Shown piece after piece: positions 1 through 9,363 of a stretch of 64,000 nt of DNA (within the stretch, counting starts at the first letter, position 1; every line of letters begins with the position of its first letter). The notes beneath the pieces were generated by a model that was not told where the DNA came from, did not search any database, and saw only the letters and a program-made list of their open reading frames with translations. The stretch is from Allopusillimonas soli. GTDB lineage: Bacteria; Pseudomonadota; Gammaproteobacteria; Burkholderiales; Burkholderiaceae_B. The translations under genes were made by a program, and so were the position numbers. The stretch spans positions 372,001 through 436,000 of the forward strand of contig NZ_SDQC01000001.1 of NCBI RefSeq assembly GCF_004153445.1, given 5' to 3'.

Positions 1-1
1 G

Positions 2-751
2 GGGCGGGCCGGCATCATCATTCTCTTTTACCTCATTTCTTTCTATGCCCTGCGCGAGTTCATTACACTGACTCCGACGCGACGCAGCGACTACCCCGCA
101 CTCGTGGCGGCGTTCTACTTTGCACTGCCCGTACAGTACCTGCTGATATGGGTAGACTGGTACGGTCTGTTCGCCATTTTCATTCCAGTCTACCTGTTCC
201 TGCTACTACCTATTCTTTCTTCGTTCGGCGGCGACACAGTGCGCTACCTGGAGCGCGCGGCAAATGTACAGTGGGGCCTGATGATCGCCGTATACTGCAT
301 TTCCGCCGTTCCCGCGTTGGTAATTCTGCCTATACCCGGTTTCGAGGGCAAAAACCTGCTGCTTGTTGCCTGGCTCATTCTCGTCGTGCAGATATCGGAT
401 GTCCTGCAATATGTATGCGGCAAGATTTTCGGCAAGCGGAAAATAGCGCCGTCGCTGTCACCATCGAAAACCGTGGAAGGGTTTGCCGGCGGCATCGCGC
501 TGGCCACGCTCGTGGGAGCCTGCCTATACTGGATTACGCCATTCAAGCCTTGGCAGGCCGCGCTCATTGCCTTGCTGGTGTGCCTGCTGGGTTTTGCGGG
601 CGGTTTGGTGATGTCCGCCATCAAGCGCGACCGAGGTGTAAAAGACTGGGGTCACATGATCGAAGGCCACGGCGGTATGTTGGACAGGTTGGATTCCATC
701 TGCTTTGCCGCGCCGGTCTTTTTCCATGTGCTGCGCTATTGGTGGGTGTAG
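2..751 (+). CDS. CdsA-family phosphatidate cytidylyltransferase, 5' truncated
   Basis: The reading frame is open from base 2, so the start lies before the window; 249 residues remain. The family makes CDP-diacylglycerol from phosphatidate and CTP in the inner membrane. The CdsA signature is at the C-terminus: KRDRGVKDWGHMIEGHGG followed by DRLDS, with the upstream SPSKTVEG element also typical. Several hydrophobic segments precede it. I cannot tell whether this is the only CdsA copy or the shorter second paralogue often found beside an acyltransferase, because the upstream neighbour is missing. It is convergent with the DUF1330 gene. Confidence 0.88.
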   Translation, partial: GRAGIIILFYLISFYALREFITLTPTRRSDYPALVAAFYFALPVQYLLIWVDWYGLFAIFIPVYLFLLLPILSSFGGDTVRYLERAANVQWGLMIAVYCISAVPALVILPIPGFEGKNLLLVAWLILVVQISDVLQYVCGKIFGKRKIAPSLSPSKTVEGFAGGIALATLVGACLYWITPFKPWQAALIALLVCLLGFAGGLVMSAIKRDRGVKDWGHMIEGHGGMLDRLDSICFAAPVFFHVLRYWWV

Positions 752-768
752 CGCATAGTGCCGCCGTC

Positions 769-1080
769 TCAGGCGCTGCCTCGATGGATGGTGTAGCGAT
801 GACAGACCGAGTATTTGTTTCGGTGAGTCATGGCTTCCTGGTACTCGGGAGATTGATAGAAAGCGAGCGCCTGGTCATAGCTGTCGAACTCCAGAATGAC
901 AATGCGGTTTGAACCTGGATCGCCGCTCGCAGCCGTGTATTCACCTCCTCGAACCAGAAACCTGCCGCCATATTTTTGCACGGCCGGCGTCGACCTCGAC
1001 ATGTAGTGTGCTCTGTAGTTGTCGGGATCGGTTACCTCGATTTCAACATAGATATAACCGCGCTCGTTATCTTCAGCCAT
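769..1080 (-). CDS. DUF1330 family protein
   Basis: A 103-residue protein with the ferredoxin-like pattern of DUF1330: GYIYVEIEVTDPDNYRAHYM at the N-terminus, then GGRFLVRGGE, then VILEFDSYDQALAFYQSPEY. The family is small and cytoplasmic; its biochemical role is not established. I chose the ATG at 1080, because a GGAG lies about ten bases upstream, while the alternative ATG at 1089 is too close to it. It is the last gene of a minus-strand run behind a sulfatase and a Bug receptor, 36 bases after the sulfatase stop, so it may serve the same substrate. That link is inference. Confidence 0.75.
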   Translation of the reverse strand: MAEDNERGYIYVEIEVTDPDNYRAHYMSRSTPAVQKYGGRFLVRGGEYTAASGDPGSNRIVILEFDSYDQALAFYQSPEYQEAMTHRNKYSVCHRYTIHRGSA

Positions 1081-1116
1081 TGTGTGCATGCTCCAGTAGA
1101 CGGGACCCGCAGCAGA

Positions 1117-2679
1117 TCACCACTGCCCAAAAAATACGCCCGCCTTCTTGTAGGCGTTGGTGCCCTTCTCCACCATCTCGTCCGTGACCGTGGTACGACG
1201 CTTCAAGCGCGTGAACCAATCCATCAGCCTGCTGCGGCACTCGGCCCGCACCGCCTCATGGTTCGGGCTGCGTCCGAGGTCGATGAATTGGTCCGGGTCG
1301 GATTCAAGGTCGTAAAGCTGCTCGGGTTCGTCCATCCAGTATACATAGCGCCAGCGGTCTGTGCGCACTGACCAGGCCCGCGCATTCTGCGTGGTCTTGC
1401 CCACGATCTGACGTGCAAGGCGATAGCTGTAGTCAAGTTCGGAAAAAACGCAATCGCGCCAATCAGTGTGCTGTCCGTATAGCAGCGGCAACAGGTTGCG
1501 GCCTTCCAGGCGATGCGTGGCCAGCGGCAAGCCCAGCCAGGAAAGGATCGTCGGCAATATGTCCACAGACTCGGCCATGCGCGGCTCGACGCCTCCCCGC
1601 GTTGCATCTGCGGCGGGCGATGGGTCCACAACGATAAGCGGCACGCGTTGCACCTGCTCGTAAAATAGTTCCTTCTCGCCAAACCAGTGATCCCCGAGAA
1701 AGTCGCCATGATCCGCTGTGAAGATGATCAACGTGTCATCCATCAGGCCGCTGTTTTCCATATAGTCGAACAGCCTGCCTAGATTATCGTCCAACTGGGT
1801 GATAAGCCCCTGATAGGCCGGACGAACAGTGCGCTGGCACTCGTCGGAAGAAAAACTGATGCTTTCCTCCTGTTGGCGGTAGGCCGCCAGCACGGGATGG
1901 GCATCATGTTTTTCCGCCTCGTTGCGTACAGGCGGCAGGCACTCCTCGTAGCCATACATGGCATGGTAGGGTGCGGGCGCTATATACGGCCAGTGCGGCT
2001 TCACATAGCTCAGATGCATGACCCACGGCGCTTCGCCCATGCGTTCCATGAAATTCAGCGCCTGGTCCGTCATGTAGGCTGTTTCGGAATGCCGCTCCTC
2101 GACCATGGAAGGGTAGCGCGCATTGCGCATGTGCCAACCGCTTACGGGCTTGCCATCCGGGCCGCGCGCGGCGATGACGAAATCAGTCCATGGATCGTCG
2201 GACACATAGCCGTGCCGGCGCAGATAGGCTGGGTAGCCGCTTTCCTGCCCCGGCTCATGATGGCCATCGTAACGATCGATTTCCTCGAATCCGCCCGCAC
2301 TCAGCAGTTGCCCCAGTTCGCTGCCGCCATCCAGGGCAAGGCGTTCAAGTCCGGCATGGTCAACCATGACATGTGTCTTGCCCGCAAGCACAAGCGTGCG
2401 TCCGCTGTTGCGCAGATACTCGCCCAGCGTCACTTCGTCCACTGACAGCGGAACGCGGTTCCAGGTCGCACCATGTGTGGATGGATAGCGCCCCGTGTAA
2501 TAGCTCATGCGCGAAGGGCCGCAAACGCCCGAATTGACAAAGGCCCGGTCAAACCGCACGCCACGGCGCGCCAGCGCATCGATATTGGGCGTACGTATAT
2601 GCGGATGGCCATAGCACGCCAAATGATCGGCACGCAATTGATCCGCCATGATGAACAGTACGTTGCGTGGCCGGTTCAT
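1117..2679 (-). CDS. Sulfatase / phosphonate monoester hydrolase-like enzyme
   Basis: A 520-residue member of the alkaline phosphatase superfamily, sulfatase branch. The N-terminal MADQLRADHL carries the metal-binding Asp. The sulfatase signature C-G-P-S-R is at residues 53-57; Cys53 would become formylglycine, which needs a maturase not seen here. The second metal site TADHGD is at 321-326. No signal peptide is visible, so it should be cytoplasmic. Length and C-terminal layout recall phosphonate monoester hydrolases as well as choline-sulfatase-like enzymes, so the substrate (sulfate or phosphonate ester) is open. It starts six bases after the Bug receptor gene, which suggests co-transcription and uptake of the same or a related substrate. 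Confidence 0.85.
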   Translation of the reverse strand: MNRPRNVLFIMADQLRADHLACYGHPHIRTPNIDALARRGVRFDRAFVNSGVCGPSRMSYYTGRYPSTHGATWNRVPLSVDEVTLGEYLRNSGRTLVLAGKTHVMVDHAGLERLALDGGSELGQLLSAGGFEEIDRYDGHHEPGQESGYPAYLRRHGYVSDDPWTDFVIAARGPDGKPVSGWHMRNARYPSMVEERHSETAYMTDQALNFMERMGEAPWVMHLSYVKPHWPYIAPAPYHAMYGYEECLPPVRNEAEKHDAHPVLAAYRQQEESISFSSDECQRTVRPAYQGLITQLDDNLGRLFDYMENSGLMDDTLIIFTADHGDFLGDHWFGEKELFYEQVQRVPLIVVDPSPAADATRGGVEPRMAESVDILPTILSWLGLPLATHRLEGRNLLPLLYGQHTDWRDCVFSELDYSYRLARQIVGKTTQNARAWSVRTDRWRYVYWMDEPEQLYDLESDPDQFIDLGRSPNHEAVRAECRSRLMDWFTRLKRRTTVTDEMVEKGTNAYKKAGVFFGQW

Positions 2680-2685
2680 ATGCGG

Positions 2686-3666
2686 CTATTTCGTGACGAC
2701 AAAGCCGGAGGCCTTAACTACAGGCTCCCATTGGCTGCGGAAGGCATCGATCAGCTTGCCTGATTCAACCGCATCCGCCGAAACCGGAATCAGGTCATTC
2801 TGGACCAGAGTCTGGCGCACTGAAGGCTCGGCGGTCACCGCCTTGATGGCCTGCCCCAGCATCTTCACTTTGTCGGCCGGCATGGAAGCAGACGCGAAAA
2901 AGGCATTCCAGCCGGATGCCACAAGATCGATGCCCTCGTCGGTGAAGGTAGGCACATCGGGCAGCGCCTTCTCACGCTCCTTGCCGGACGTGGCGAGAAT
3001 GCGGATGCGCTTGCCCTCGTGCTGGCGCGTCAGCACGTCCAGGGTATCGATGGCCACCGGTATCACGCCGCCGATCAGATCGGTAATGGCGGGCGCCGAA
3101 CCGCGATATCCGACAATTTCGCCCTTGACGCCCATGCGATCGGCCAGCATGAGGCCAAAAAAATGCGGCAGGCTGCCTGTGGCCGGCACGCCGATGTTGA
3201 ACTTGCCCGGATTTTCTTTGGCCCACTTCACCAGACCTTGCATGTCCTTGATATCGTTGTCCGCGGACACAGCCACCCCAAAGCCGTACTGCGTCACCAT
3301 GGATACGGGCTGGAAGTCCTTGACGGCATCGTACTCGAGCTTCTCAAACACCAGCGGCGCCACGACCATTACTGCCGGGTTGCCGAGAATCAACACATTC
3401 TTGTCCGCTGGCGCGGATTTCACATACTGAGCCGCAATACGGCCTCCTGCACCGGTCTTGTTTTCCACAACGACCGATACGCCCAGCTTTTTCTGCAGAG
3501 CTTCGCCCACAATGCGCGCGGCGCGATCCGAGGCGCCGCCGGGCGCATACCCCACGACGAGCGTAAGGGGTTCCTTCAGTGCGGGTGTATCCGCCTGGGC
3601 CGAACCCGCCAGCATCAGGGCGGACAGCACACACGGCAGCGCGGCCTTCAAGGTTATTTTGAGCAT
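2686..3666 (-). CDS. Bug family periplasmic solute-binding protein (TctC-like)
   Basis: 326 residues with a signal peptide ending near SAQA-DTP. The mature protein shows Bug hallmarks: LTLVVGYAPGGASDRAARIV near the N-terminus and VVENKTGAGGRIAA about 45 residues later. Bug proteins are receptors for small carboxylates and related compounds and are highly expanded in Alcaligenaceae; most are encoded without TctA/TctB membrane partners, as here. The ATG has a good AAGGAG ribosome binding site. It is the first gene of a run with the sulfatase and DUF1330 genes and is divergent from a MarR regulator, so its ligand is probably linked to the sulfatase substrate (inference). Confidence 0.92.
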   Translation of the reverse strand: MLKITLKAALPCVLSALMLAGSAQADTPALKEPLTLVVGYAPGGASDRAARIVGEALQKKLGVSVVVENKTGAGGRIAAQYVKSAPADKNVLILGNPAVMVVAPLVFEKLEYDAVKDFQPVSMVTQYGFGVAVSADNDIKDMQGLVKWAKENPGKFNIGVPATGSLPHFFGLMLADRMGVKGEIVGYRGSAPAITDLIGGVIPVAIDTLDVLTRQHEGKRIRILATSGKEREKALPDVPTFTDEGIDLVASGWNAFFASASMPADKVKMLGQAIKAVTAEPSVRQTLVQNDLIPVSADAVESGKLIDAFRSQWEPVVKASGFVVTK

Positions 3667-3705
3667 GAGTGTCTCCTTGGCGTAGATCTGTTTGTTTCCG
3701 CCAGC

Positions 3706-3737
3706 TTATCAAGCCGGGGAATAATTGATCTAATCAA
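3706..3737 (+). promoter_or_regulatory. marR promoter with overlapping MarR-type operator
   Basis: TTATCA (3706-3711), a 17-base spacer and TCTAAT (3729-3734) form a plausible sigma-70 promoter for the marR gene. The -10 sits inside the perfect dyad TTGAT-CTA-ATCAA (3725-3737), and a half-related TTATCAAG lies over the -35. Such a dyad in a 113-base divergent intergenic region is the normal arrangement for a MarR repressor controlling itself and the opposite operon. Binding is inferred, not shown. Confidence 0.5.
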
Positions 3738-3779
3738 GCATTCGATATTTAAGGGAAAACCCCCGAGGGGATAGCTGCC

Positions 3780-4316
3780 ATGTCCACATCCTTGCAAGAC
3801 GGAAAACCCGGCCCGCATGACGCGCACCCATTGCCAACACTCCATGACATGACGATGTTCCGCCTGTATCGCGCCTGGTCTGCCGCCAATCCCATCTTCA
3901 CACGCCTTTGCGAGGGGCGGTTCGGTATCACCCGGCGGGAATGGCGCATCCTGGCCATCGTTTCCCAGCATGAAACCCTGACGTCCACACAGGCCGCGCA
4001 TGCGGCCGCCCTGGATGCAGCACGCACTTCCCGGACCATCGGAACGCTATGCGAGAAAGGCCTGCTGACCCGCTCCCGCGAGGCCGCCGACGCCAGGATG
4101 GTGCGCATTGCGCTTTCGAAAAAGGGCCGGGAGCGCTATAACGAGATCATGCCGGTTATTGCCTCCTTGAATGAGCTTGTATTCCAGGATCTGGATGAAA
4201 CGGAAATTTGTGCATTCAACAATATGCTGAATCGCGTCGTGCTGCGCGCCACGCGCATGCTCGAGGAGGATCTGGTGAAAGAGCGCCTGCACCGCGGGCA
4301 TCCAGGCAAGCGCTGA
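3780..4316 (+). CDS. MarR family transcriptional regulator
   Basis: 178 residues with a winged-helix core: FGITRREWRILAIVSQHETL, a recognition region around AARTSRTIGTLCEKGLLTRS, and the wing DARMVRIALSKKGRERY. MarR proteins are dimeric, ligand-responsive regulators, usually repressors. A GAGGGG element lies upstream of the ATG. The gene is divergent from the Bug-sulfatase-DUF1330 operon across 113 bases holding a dyad, so it most likely controls that operon and itself. The ligand is unknown; a substrate or product of the sulfatase is a reasonable guess. Confidence 0.88.
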   Translation: MSTSLQDGKPGPHDAHPLPTLHDMTMFRLYRAWSAANPIFTRLCEGRFGITRREWRILAIVSQHETLTSTQAAHAAALDAARTSRTIGTLCEKGLLTRSREAADARMVRIALSKKGRERYNEIMPVIASLNELVFQDLDETEICAFNNMLNRVVLRATRMLEEDLVKERLHRGHPGKR

Positions 4317-4322
4317 AAGCCG

Positions 4323-5168
4323 CTACTTGCCTGCGCGCGCCGGCAGCGTGTTGTCCAGCCAATTGACGCCGGGCTCGCCCTGTTCGCGGAGCCAATCGTT
4401 GGCAGCCCGGAAATGGCCGCAACCAATGAAGGGGCGCGGCGGCCGCAAGGCCGACAAGGGTGAGGGGTGATTGGCACACAGGACATCCACCGGCCCAGCC
4501 GGAGTGTGGGTACGCAACAACGACTGCTTGGACTGCGCATGGGCGCCCCACAACAGAAATACCTTGGGGCGCGGCTGGCGCAATACATGCAGCAGTATGG
4601 CATCGGTGACGCCTTCCCATCCGCGCCGCGCGTGCGAGCCTGCCTCGTGGGCCTCCACTGTCAGGCTGGTGTTGAGCAGCAAAACACCCCTTCTCGCCCA
4701 GCGCACCAGGCTGTTGCGCTGTGCCTGAAACTCATCGGGGTACTCGCGCTGCAGTTCCGCAAACATATTGCGCAGGCTGGGCGGCGTGCGGCAATTGTCG
4801 GGAACGGAGAAAGCCAGGCCCTGGGCTTGGTTGGGGCCATGGTAAGGGTCCTGCCCCAGCACAACAACCTGAACATCCTGGGGTTCTATTTCGAGCAGCG
4901 CGCGAAAAGGCCGCAATGGAAAAATCGTTACCCCCGCAGCCAACCTGTCATCGAGAAAGCAACCCAAGTCGCCTAGTACAGCCTGCACATCTTCATCCAG
5001 AAAGGCATCGCGCCAGGACGCCGGGAGTGAGTCGACATGGGCGGGAAGATCCCCCTGAAAGGCATTCTGAGGCGCATCAGGCCCACCGGAGGCCGGCGCG
5101 GCTGCCGCTGCGCCGGCCTCCGATGGCGCGTCTTGTTTCTGCGAGGAGTGTCCGTGTCGTTCAGCCAA
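4323..5168 (-). CDS. ung: Uracil-DNA glycosylase
   Basis: Removes uracil from DNA as the first step of base excision repair. The family 1 motifs are clear: GQDPYH at residues 105-110 (catalytic Asp107) and NHPSPLS near residue 233, followed by FIGCGHF. At 281 residues it is longer than usual because of an Ala/Pro/Gly-rich N-terminus of about 45 residues; the conserved part begins near LPASWRDAF. The start is a TTG at 5168 and no in-frame ATG lies before the conserved part, so the exact N-terminus is uncertain. Convergent with the marR gene, with six bases between the stops. Confidence 0.93.
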   Translation of the reverse strand: MAERHGHSSQKQDAPSEAGAAAAAPASGGPDAPQNAFQGDLPAHVDSLPASWRDAFLDEDVQAVLGDLGCFLDDRLAAGVTIFPLRPFRALLEIEPQDVQVVVLGQDPYHGPNQAQGLAFSVPDNCRTPPSLRNMFAELQREYPDEFQAQRNSLVRWARRGVLLLNTSLTVEAHEAGSHARRGWEGVTDAILLHVLRQPRPKVFLLWGAHAQSKQSLLRTHTPAGPVDVLCANHPSPLSALRPPRPFIGCGHFRAANDWLREQGEPGVNWLDNTLPARAGK

Positions 5169-5440
5169 AGTCTGCCCCTGTGCGTCGGCGGCGCCCCATG
5201 CACCGCCCTTCTCGAGCCATCAGGTTATACAGGATACCTTGCCCGCGCCCGCAAGGCGAGTGAGACTATCCGTACAGGACACCCGCGGCGCGCCACGACA
5301 CCACGCATTGCGCCCACCGTCGCGTCTGGCGATTGGCCGGCATTCGCCGTTTGACGGCGCCCCTCTGCGTCCAGCAGAATGACGCCAAGCCAGCCCGCGA
5401 ATGAGGTGCGGGCAAGACAACGACAAGGATTGCGCCATCC

Positions 5441-7285
5441 ATGGGTGAACACAACGTATTGATGCTGGCGGGCATAGGCGTGGTCGGCATGTTTTGCCAA
5501 TGGCTGGCCTGGCGCATGAAATTGCCGGCCATTCTTTTTCTCTTGCTGGCCGGCCTGGCCTTGGGCCCGCTGGCCGGCATTCTGGATCCGGACGCGCTAT
5601 TCGGCGAACTGTTGTTCCCATTCATCTCGCTATCGGTGGCCGTCATCCTGTTCGAAGGCAGCCTGACTCTGACATTCCAGGAAATACGTGGCGTTGAGCG
5701 CGTAGTCCGGCGTCTGGTTACAACCGGTGTAGTGATCACTGGCGGCATTACTACCTGCGCAGTCCACTGGATCATGGATTTTCCATGGGAGCTGGCTTTT
5801 CTGTTCGGCGCCATCACGGTGGTCACCGGACCCACGGTGATCGCCCCCCTGCTGCGTACAGTGCGGCCCGTTGCTCGCGTGGCCAGCACCCTGCGCTGGG
5901 AAGGCATCATCATCGATCCCATCGGCGCGCTGCTTGCCGTTCTTGCCTATGAGTTCATCATCGCCCTGCATAACACGCATGCATGGGACCACGCCTTGCT
6001 GGTTTTCGGCGAAACCGTGCTGGTGGGCGCGCTGGCCGGCGTGACCGCGGGATGGGCCGTAAGCGAAATGCTGCGGCGCCATTGGCTGGCGGACTATCTT
6101 CTCAACATCACCGTACTGGCACTGGTGTTCGCGGTTTTTGCCATCTCGAATGAAATTCAGCATGAATCCGGCCTGCTTGCCGTCACCATCATGGGAATTT
6201 GGATGGCCAACCGCCAAGGCGTACCTGTCGAGGAGATCCTTGAGTTCAAGGAAACGCTTACGCTCATGCTGCTGTCAGGCTTGTTCATCATCTTGGCCGC
6301 ACGCATGGACTTGGCCAGTCTGCAGGCCCTGGGTTGGCGCGCCATTGCGGTGCTGGCCATTATGCTTTTCGTCGCCCGCCCGTTGAAGGTGCTGTTTGCC
6401 GCTTGGAATTCGCCCATGCCTTGGCGCGAACGGGCGCTGCTGGCGTGGATCGCGCCGCGCGGCATTGTGGCCGCCGCCGTGTCGGCCCTGTTCGCACTCA
6501 AGCTTGAATCGCTGGGGCTGCCTCATGCCGAGCAGCTTCTGCCGCTGACGTTCCTGGTTATCATCGGGACTGTCATACTCCAGAGCGCCACGGCGCGTCC
6601 CATCGCTGTGGCCCTGGGGCTGGGCGAACCCGAGCCAACAGGGTTCCTCATCGTGGGCGCGAACCCATTGGCGCGGGCCGTGGCCACGGCGCTGAAAGCG
6701 CAGGATGTTCCTGTACGCCTGTGCGACAGCGACTGGGACAGCATCTCCAAGGCACGCATGGAAGGCTTGCCCACCTACTACGGAAACCCGATTTCCGAGC
6801 ACGCGCACCGCAACCTGGATCTGGCGGGCTTGGGCCGGATGCTCGCGCTTGGCGCCTGGGATAACTTCAACGAGCTAGTCACGGCACGCTTTCACGATGA
6901 ATTCGGCAAGAACAATGTCTATGCATTGCCGGAGGCCAGTGACAATGGCAATCCCGACAAGCACCGCGCAGCAGCACGCCATCGCGGGCGCAATCTGTTC
7001 TCCCCCCAAGCCAATTACTGGACGCTCTCCACCCTGCTGGCGCGCGGCGGCAAGATCCGCGCCACGACACTCACCGATAGCTACGGCTTTGACGATTATG
7101 TGAACGGCTACGAAAACCGCCAGATTCCCCTGTTCGCGCTCAATCCCAAGGGCATTGCTGAGCCTTTCACGCTGGACGCAACACTGTCTCCGCAGGAGGG
7201 ATGGACCGTGTTGAGCCTGTTTCCGCCTGACGTGGAAGCTCGCCGGCAAGACGAGAAACTGGCTCACAACGGAAACGGAAAGTAA
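5441..7285 (+). CDS. CPA1-type sodium/proton antiporter with C-terminal TrkA-N-like domain
   Basis: 614 residues. Residues 1-395 are a multi-helix monovalent cation/proton antiporter of the NhaP/CPA1 type, with ITVVTGPTVIAPLLR and LRWEGIIIDPIGALLAVL as the conserved core helices carrying polar residues. Residues from about 400 start a nucleotide-binding, RCK-like domain (GFLIVGANPLARAVATALK). The protein should exchange Na+ or K+ for protons across the inner membrane under cytosolic nucleotide or redox control; which ion it prefers cannot be read here. The 272 bases upstream (5169-5440) hold no gene or clear promoter that I can see. It is followed by an unrelated periplasmic protein. Confidence 0.88.
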   Translation: MGEHNVLMLAGIGVVGMFCQWLAWRMKLPAILFLLLAGLALGPLAGILDPDALFGELLFPFISLSVAVILFEGSLTLTFQEIRGVERVVRRLVTTGVVITGGITTCAVHWIMDFPWELAFLFGAITVVTGPTVIAPLLRTVRPVARVASTLRWEGIIIDPIGALLAVLAYEFIIALHNTHAWDHALLVFGETVLVGALAGVTAGWAVSEMLRRHWLADYLLNITVLALVFAVFAISNEIQHESGLLAVTIMGIWMANRQGVPVEEILEFKETLTLMLLSGLFIILAARMDLASLQALGWRAIAVLAIMLFVARPLKVLFAAWNSPMPWRERALLAWIAPRGIVAAAVSALFALKLESLGLPHAEQLLPLTFLVIIGTVILQSATARPIAVALGLGEPEPTGFLIVGANPLARAVATALKAQDVPVRLCDSDWDSISKARMEGLPTYYGNPISEHAHRNLDLAGLGRMLALGAWDNFNELVTARFHDEFGKNNVYALPEASDNGNPDKHRAAARHRGRNLFSPQANYWTLSTLLARGGKIRATTLTDSYGFDDYVNGYENRQIPLFALNPKGIAEPFTLDATLSPQEGWTVLSLFPPDVEARRQDEKLAHNGNGK

Positions 7286-7450
7286 GAATCTTGCCTAATC
7301 CTGACACACAGCGCCAAATTGGCCTATCGGGTAACGGCAGGTTGCGCATAGTCAAGTCTGTCAACGCCATACGCTTGTAATCGTCGCTCAGCTTGTCATC
7401 ATGAACCCTTGGCAGTTGCAGATTCTCTCAGTTGCAGAAAAGGAGCATGC

Positions 7451-7840
7451 ATGCACAAACATATCCGTACAGCACTTTCCAGCGCCGCCCTGATCATCGG
7501 CCTGAGCGCCGGTGGTAGCGCCGCGGCACAGCAGGCCCAGCCGCAAACATCACTCCCGAAGTCCACTGTTCCCGCACCCGACTATTCCGATCAGCAGCTC
7601 AAGCGATTCGTCAGCGCATCGCAGAAAGTGGCCATGATCTCCCAAGAATACACGCCCAAGCTCGAAGCAGCCGCCAGCGACACCCAGAAGAAGCAGGTGT
7701 TTCAGGAAGCCGACGACAAAATGGTGAAGGCGGTGCACGACGAAGGCATGACCGTGGACCAATTCAATGGCATCAATCAGGCGCTGCAGCAGGATCCAAA
7801 ATTGCTTGAGCGCGTTCAGGAAATGGTGCAACAGCCCTAG
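7451..7840 (+). CDS. DUF4168 family exported protein
   Basis: 129 residues: a signal peptide ending about GSAAAQQ, then a Gln-rich linker and a DUF4168 domain (YSDQQLKRFVSASQKVAMI, then QVFQEADDKMVKAVHDEGMT, then FNGINQALQQDP). The domain is a predicted helical bundle of unknown function found in periplasmic or secreted proteins. The ATG at 7451 is preceded by AAAAGGAG at the right distance, which is better than an upstream in-frame ATG at 7409. It is convergent with the DUF945 gene. Confidence 0.85.
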   Translation: MHKHIRTALSSAALIIGLSAGGSAAAQQAQPQTSLPKSTVPAPDYSDQQLKRFVSASQKVAMISQEYTPKLEAAASDTQKKQVFQEADDKMVKAVHDEGMTVDQFNGINQALQQDPKLLERVQEMVQQP

Positions 7841-7926
7841 CAACAGCGCTGCGGGGGTATAGCGCCTCTGCCTGCAATCGGCTCCAGCCGACGGAATGGG
7901 GCGCGCAAGCCAGCGGCCCCGCCCTA

Positions 7927-9363
7927 CTACATAGCGGCCAGCATCGCCCGTTGTAGAAACTCTTGCACAGTCATTTTCGTGCCGTTCACATCGACGGCGT
8001 CAGCCGTATATACCAAATGGGTGCTTGCCTTGTCGTCTGCGGCTTTGGCCAAGCCGGCCATGGTCAGCTTGCCGACATAGCGGTCGAACATCAAAGCGCC
8101 CATGGCCTGGAGCTGATCGCGCTGTCCGCCCTTTGCATCGAGCTTGCCAAACACTTCTATGACCATCGGGCGGGAAACACTGAGATCGAGCTCAGCGCGC
8201 CTGATCATGGGCGGAACAAGCGAAGGCTGCATCAGTGCATCGGCGTTCGCCACGCCCAGGTCTAGCTTGAGGCTGCCACTGCTCTCGCCCTGCGCGTTCT
8301 TCCATAAGATGGGGTCCAGTGCCAGTGTGGGACTACTGGCCAGGACAGCCTCAAGCCGGCTCAGGAGCGCCTGCTGGTCGGACTCTGTCAGTTCGACATC
8401 TGCGTCGCGCTGCACGCCCTGCCGCACCTTGATTGCATCGTATTCGCTGGCGAGGGCCATGAGAGCCTTCATGTCAACGTTGTCAATCTTGCCGCCCAGC
8501 GAAAAGCTGCCCAGCTCCACTTCGCCCACAAGCACCTTGCCGAAATCGTAGCGCATGGAAGACTGGAGCATGTCGTCTTGTTGCAAGGTATCCATATGCA
8601 TGGTCACCCCGCGCAGCGAAATGATGTCGGATGCGCTGCCGCCCACCTGCAGCGCATCCACTGTGACATCGCTGCGCGATTTGAGGGCGCCCGCCTCGTC
8701 CTGCGCAGTCTGGCTCTTCGCCTGGATGTTGGACAGGCTGATGACTTCGCCTGAGTTCTCGTCGGACATCAGCATGGAACTGAAGGAGGCCGCACTGTCA
8801 CTGTCCTGGAAATCGTTATGGAAATCAACCGACAGTGTGCCCGCACTCATCTCGAAACGCGTGCCTTCATTAGAGAAGCGCAGCGGGGAAAACGTCCAGT
8901 GCGACTGCCCATCGCCTGAAAAACGCAGAATATTTTCACCATGGACCGGTGTCTTGTCTTCCTGGCTGTCTATCCACGCCTGAGTGCTGAGCGTTGGCTC
9001 AAGCCTGGATACGCTGTAAACCAGCAGAGGTTGAATATTCCCTTTCTTGAGCATGGCCAAAGGAAAGGGGCCATGCTGCATGTGGTCACGCAAGTGGATT
9101 TCCATGGGTTTGCCCTGTAGCCCCTTGGTCTTGATGCCATACACCACATCGGAAGAAAAAAGACCGCGATCATAGCGCTCGATGGTCATCTCGAAGGATT
9201 TTTCCGCTCCTTGCGCGCCCAATACGGCTTCCATGCGCTCGTTGGCCTTGACGACCGCATCCCGCACGACGTCTTCCGCCCGCTTCCCGACATACCACGT
9301 CGCCCCCAGCCAGGCGGCACAAAGAATTAAAACAACGCCCGCGGCGCCTGTGGACTTTTTCAC
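7927..9363 (-). CDS. DUF945 (YdgA-like) family protein
   Basis: 478 residues with one N-terminal hydrophobic segment (about residues 8-26) acting as a signal anchor, and a long periplasmic part with the DUF945 pattern: RYDRGLFSSDVVYGI near residue 63 and repeated TLQQDD / GEVELGSFSLGG-type strands. E. coli YdgA is an inner-membrane-anchored protein of unclear role. The start is a GTG with AGGGGAAATA just upstream. It is divergent from the isomerase gene; the intergenic region holds a 5-bp-stem dyad CGCCC/GGGCG around 9435-9452. Confidence 0.82.
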   Translation of the reverse strand: MKKSTGAAGVVLILCAAWLGATWYVGKRAEDVVRDAVVKANERMEAVLGAQGAEKSFEMTIERYDRGLFSSDVVYGIKTKGLQGKPMEIHLRDHMQHGPFPLAMLKKGNIQPLLVYSVSRLEPTLSTQAWIDSQEDKTPVHGENILRFSGDGQSHWTFSPLRFSNEGTRFEMSAGTLSVDFHNDFQDSDSAASFSSMLMSDENSGEVISLSNIQAKSQTAQDEAGALKSRSDVTVDALQVGGSASDIISLRGVTMHMDTLQQDDMLQSSMRYDFGKVLVGEVELGSFSLGGKIDNVDMKALMALASEYDAIKVRQGVQRDADVELTESDQQALLSRLEAVLASSPTLALDPILWKNAQGESSGSLKLDLGVANADALMQPSLVPPMIRRAELDLSVSRPMVIEVFGKLDAKGGQRDQLQAMGALMFDRYVGKLTMAGLAKAADDKASTHLVYTADAVDVNGTKMTVQEFLQRAMLAAM

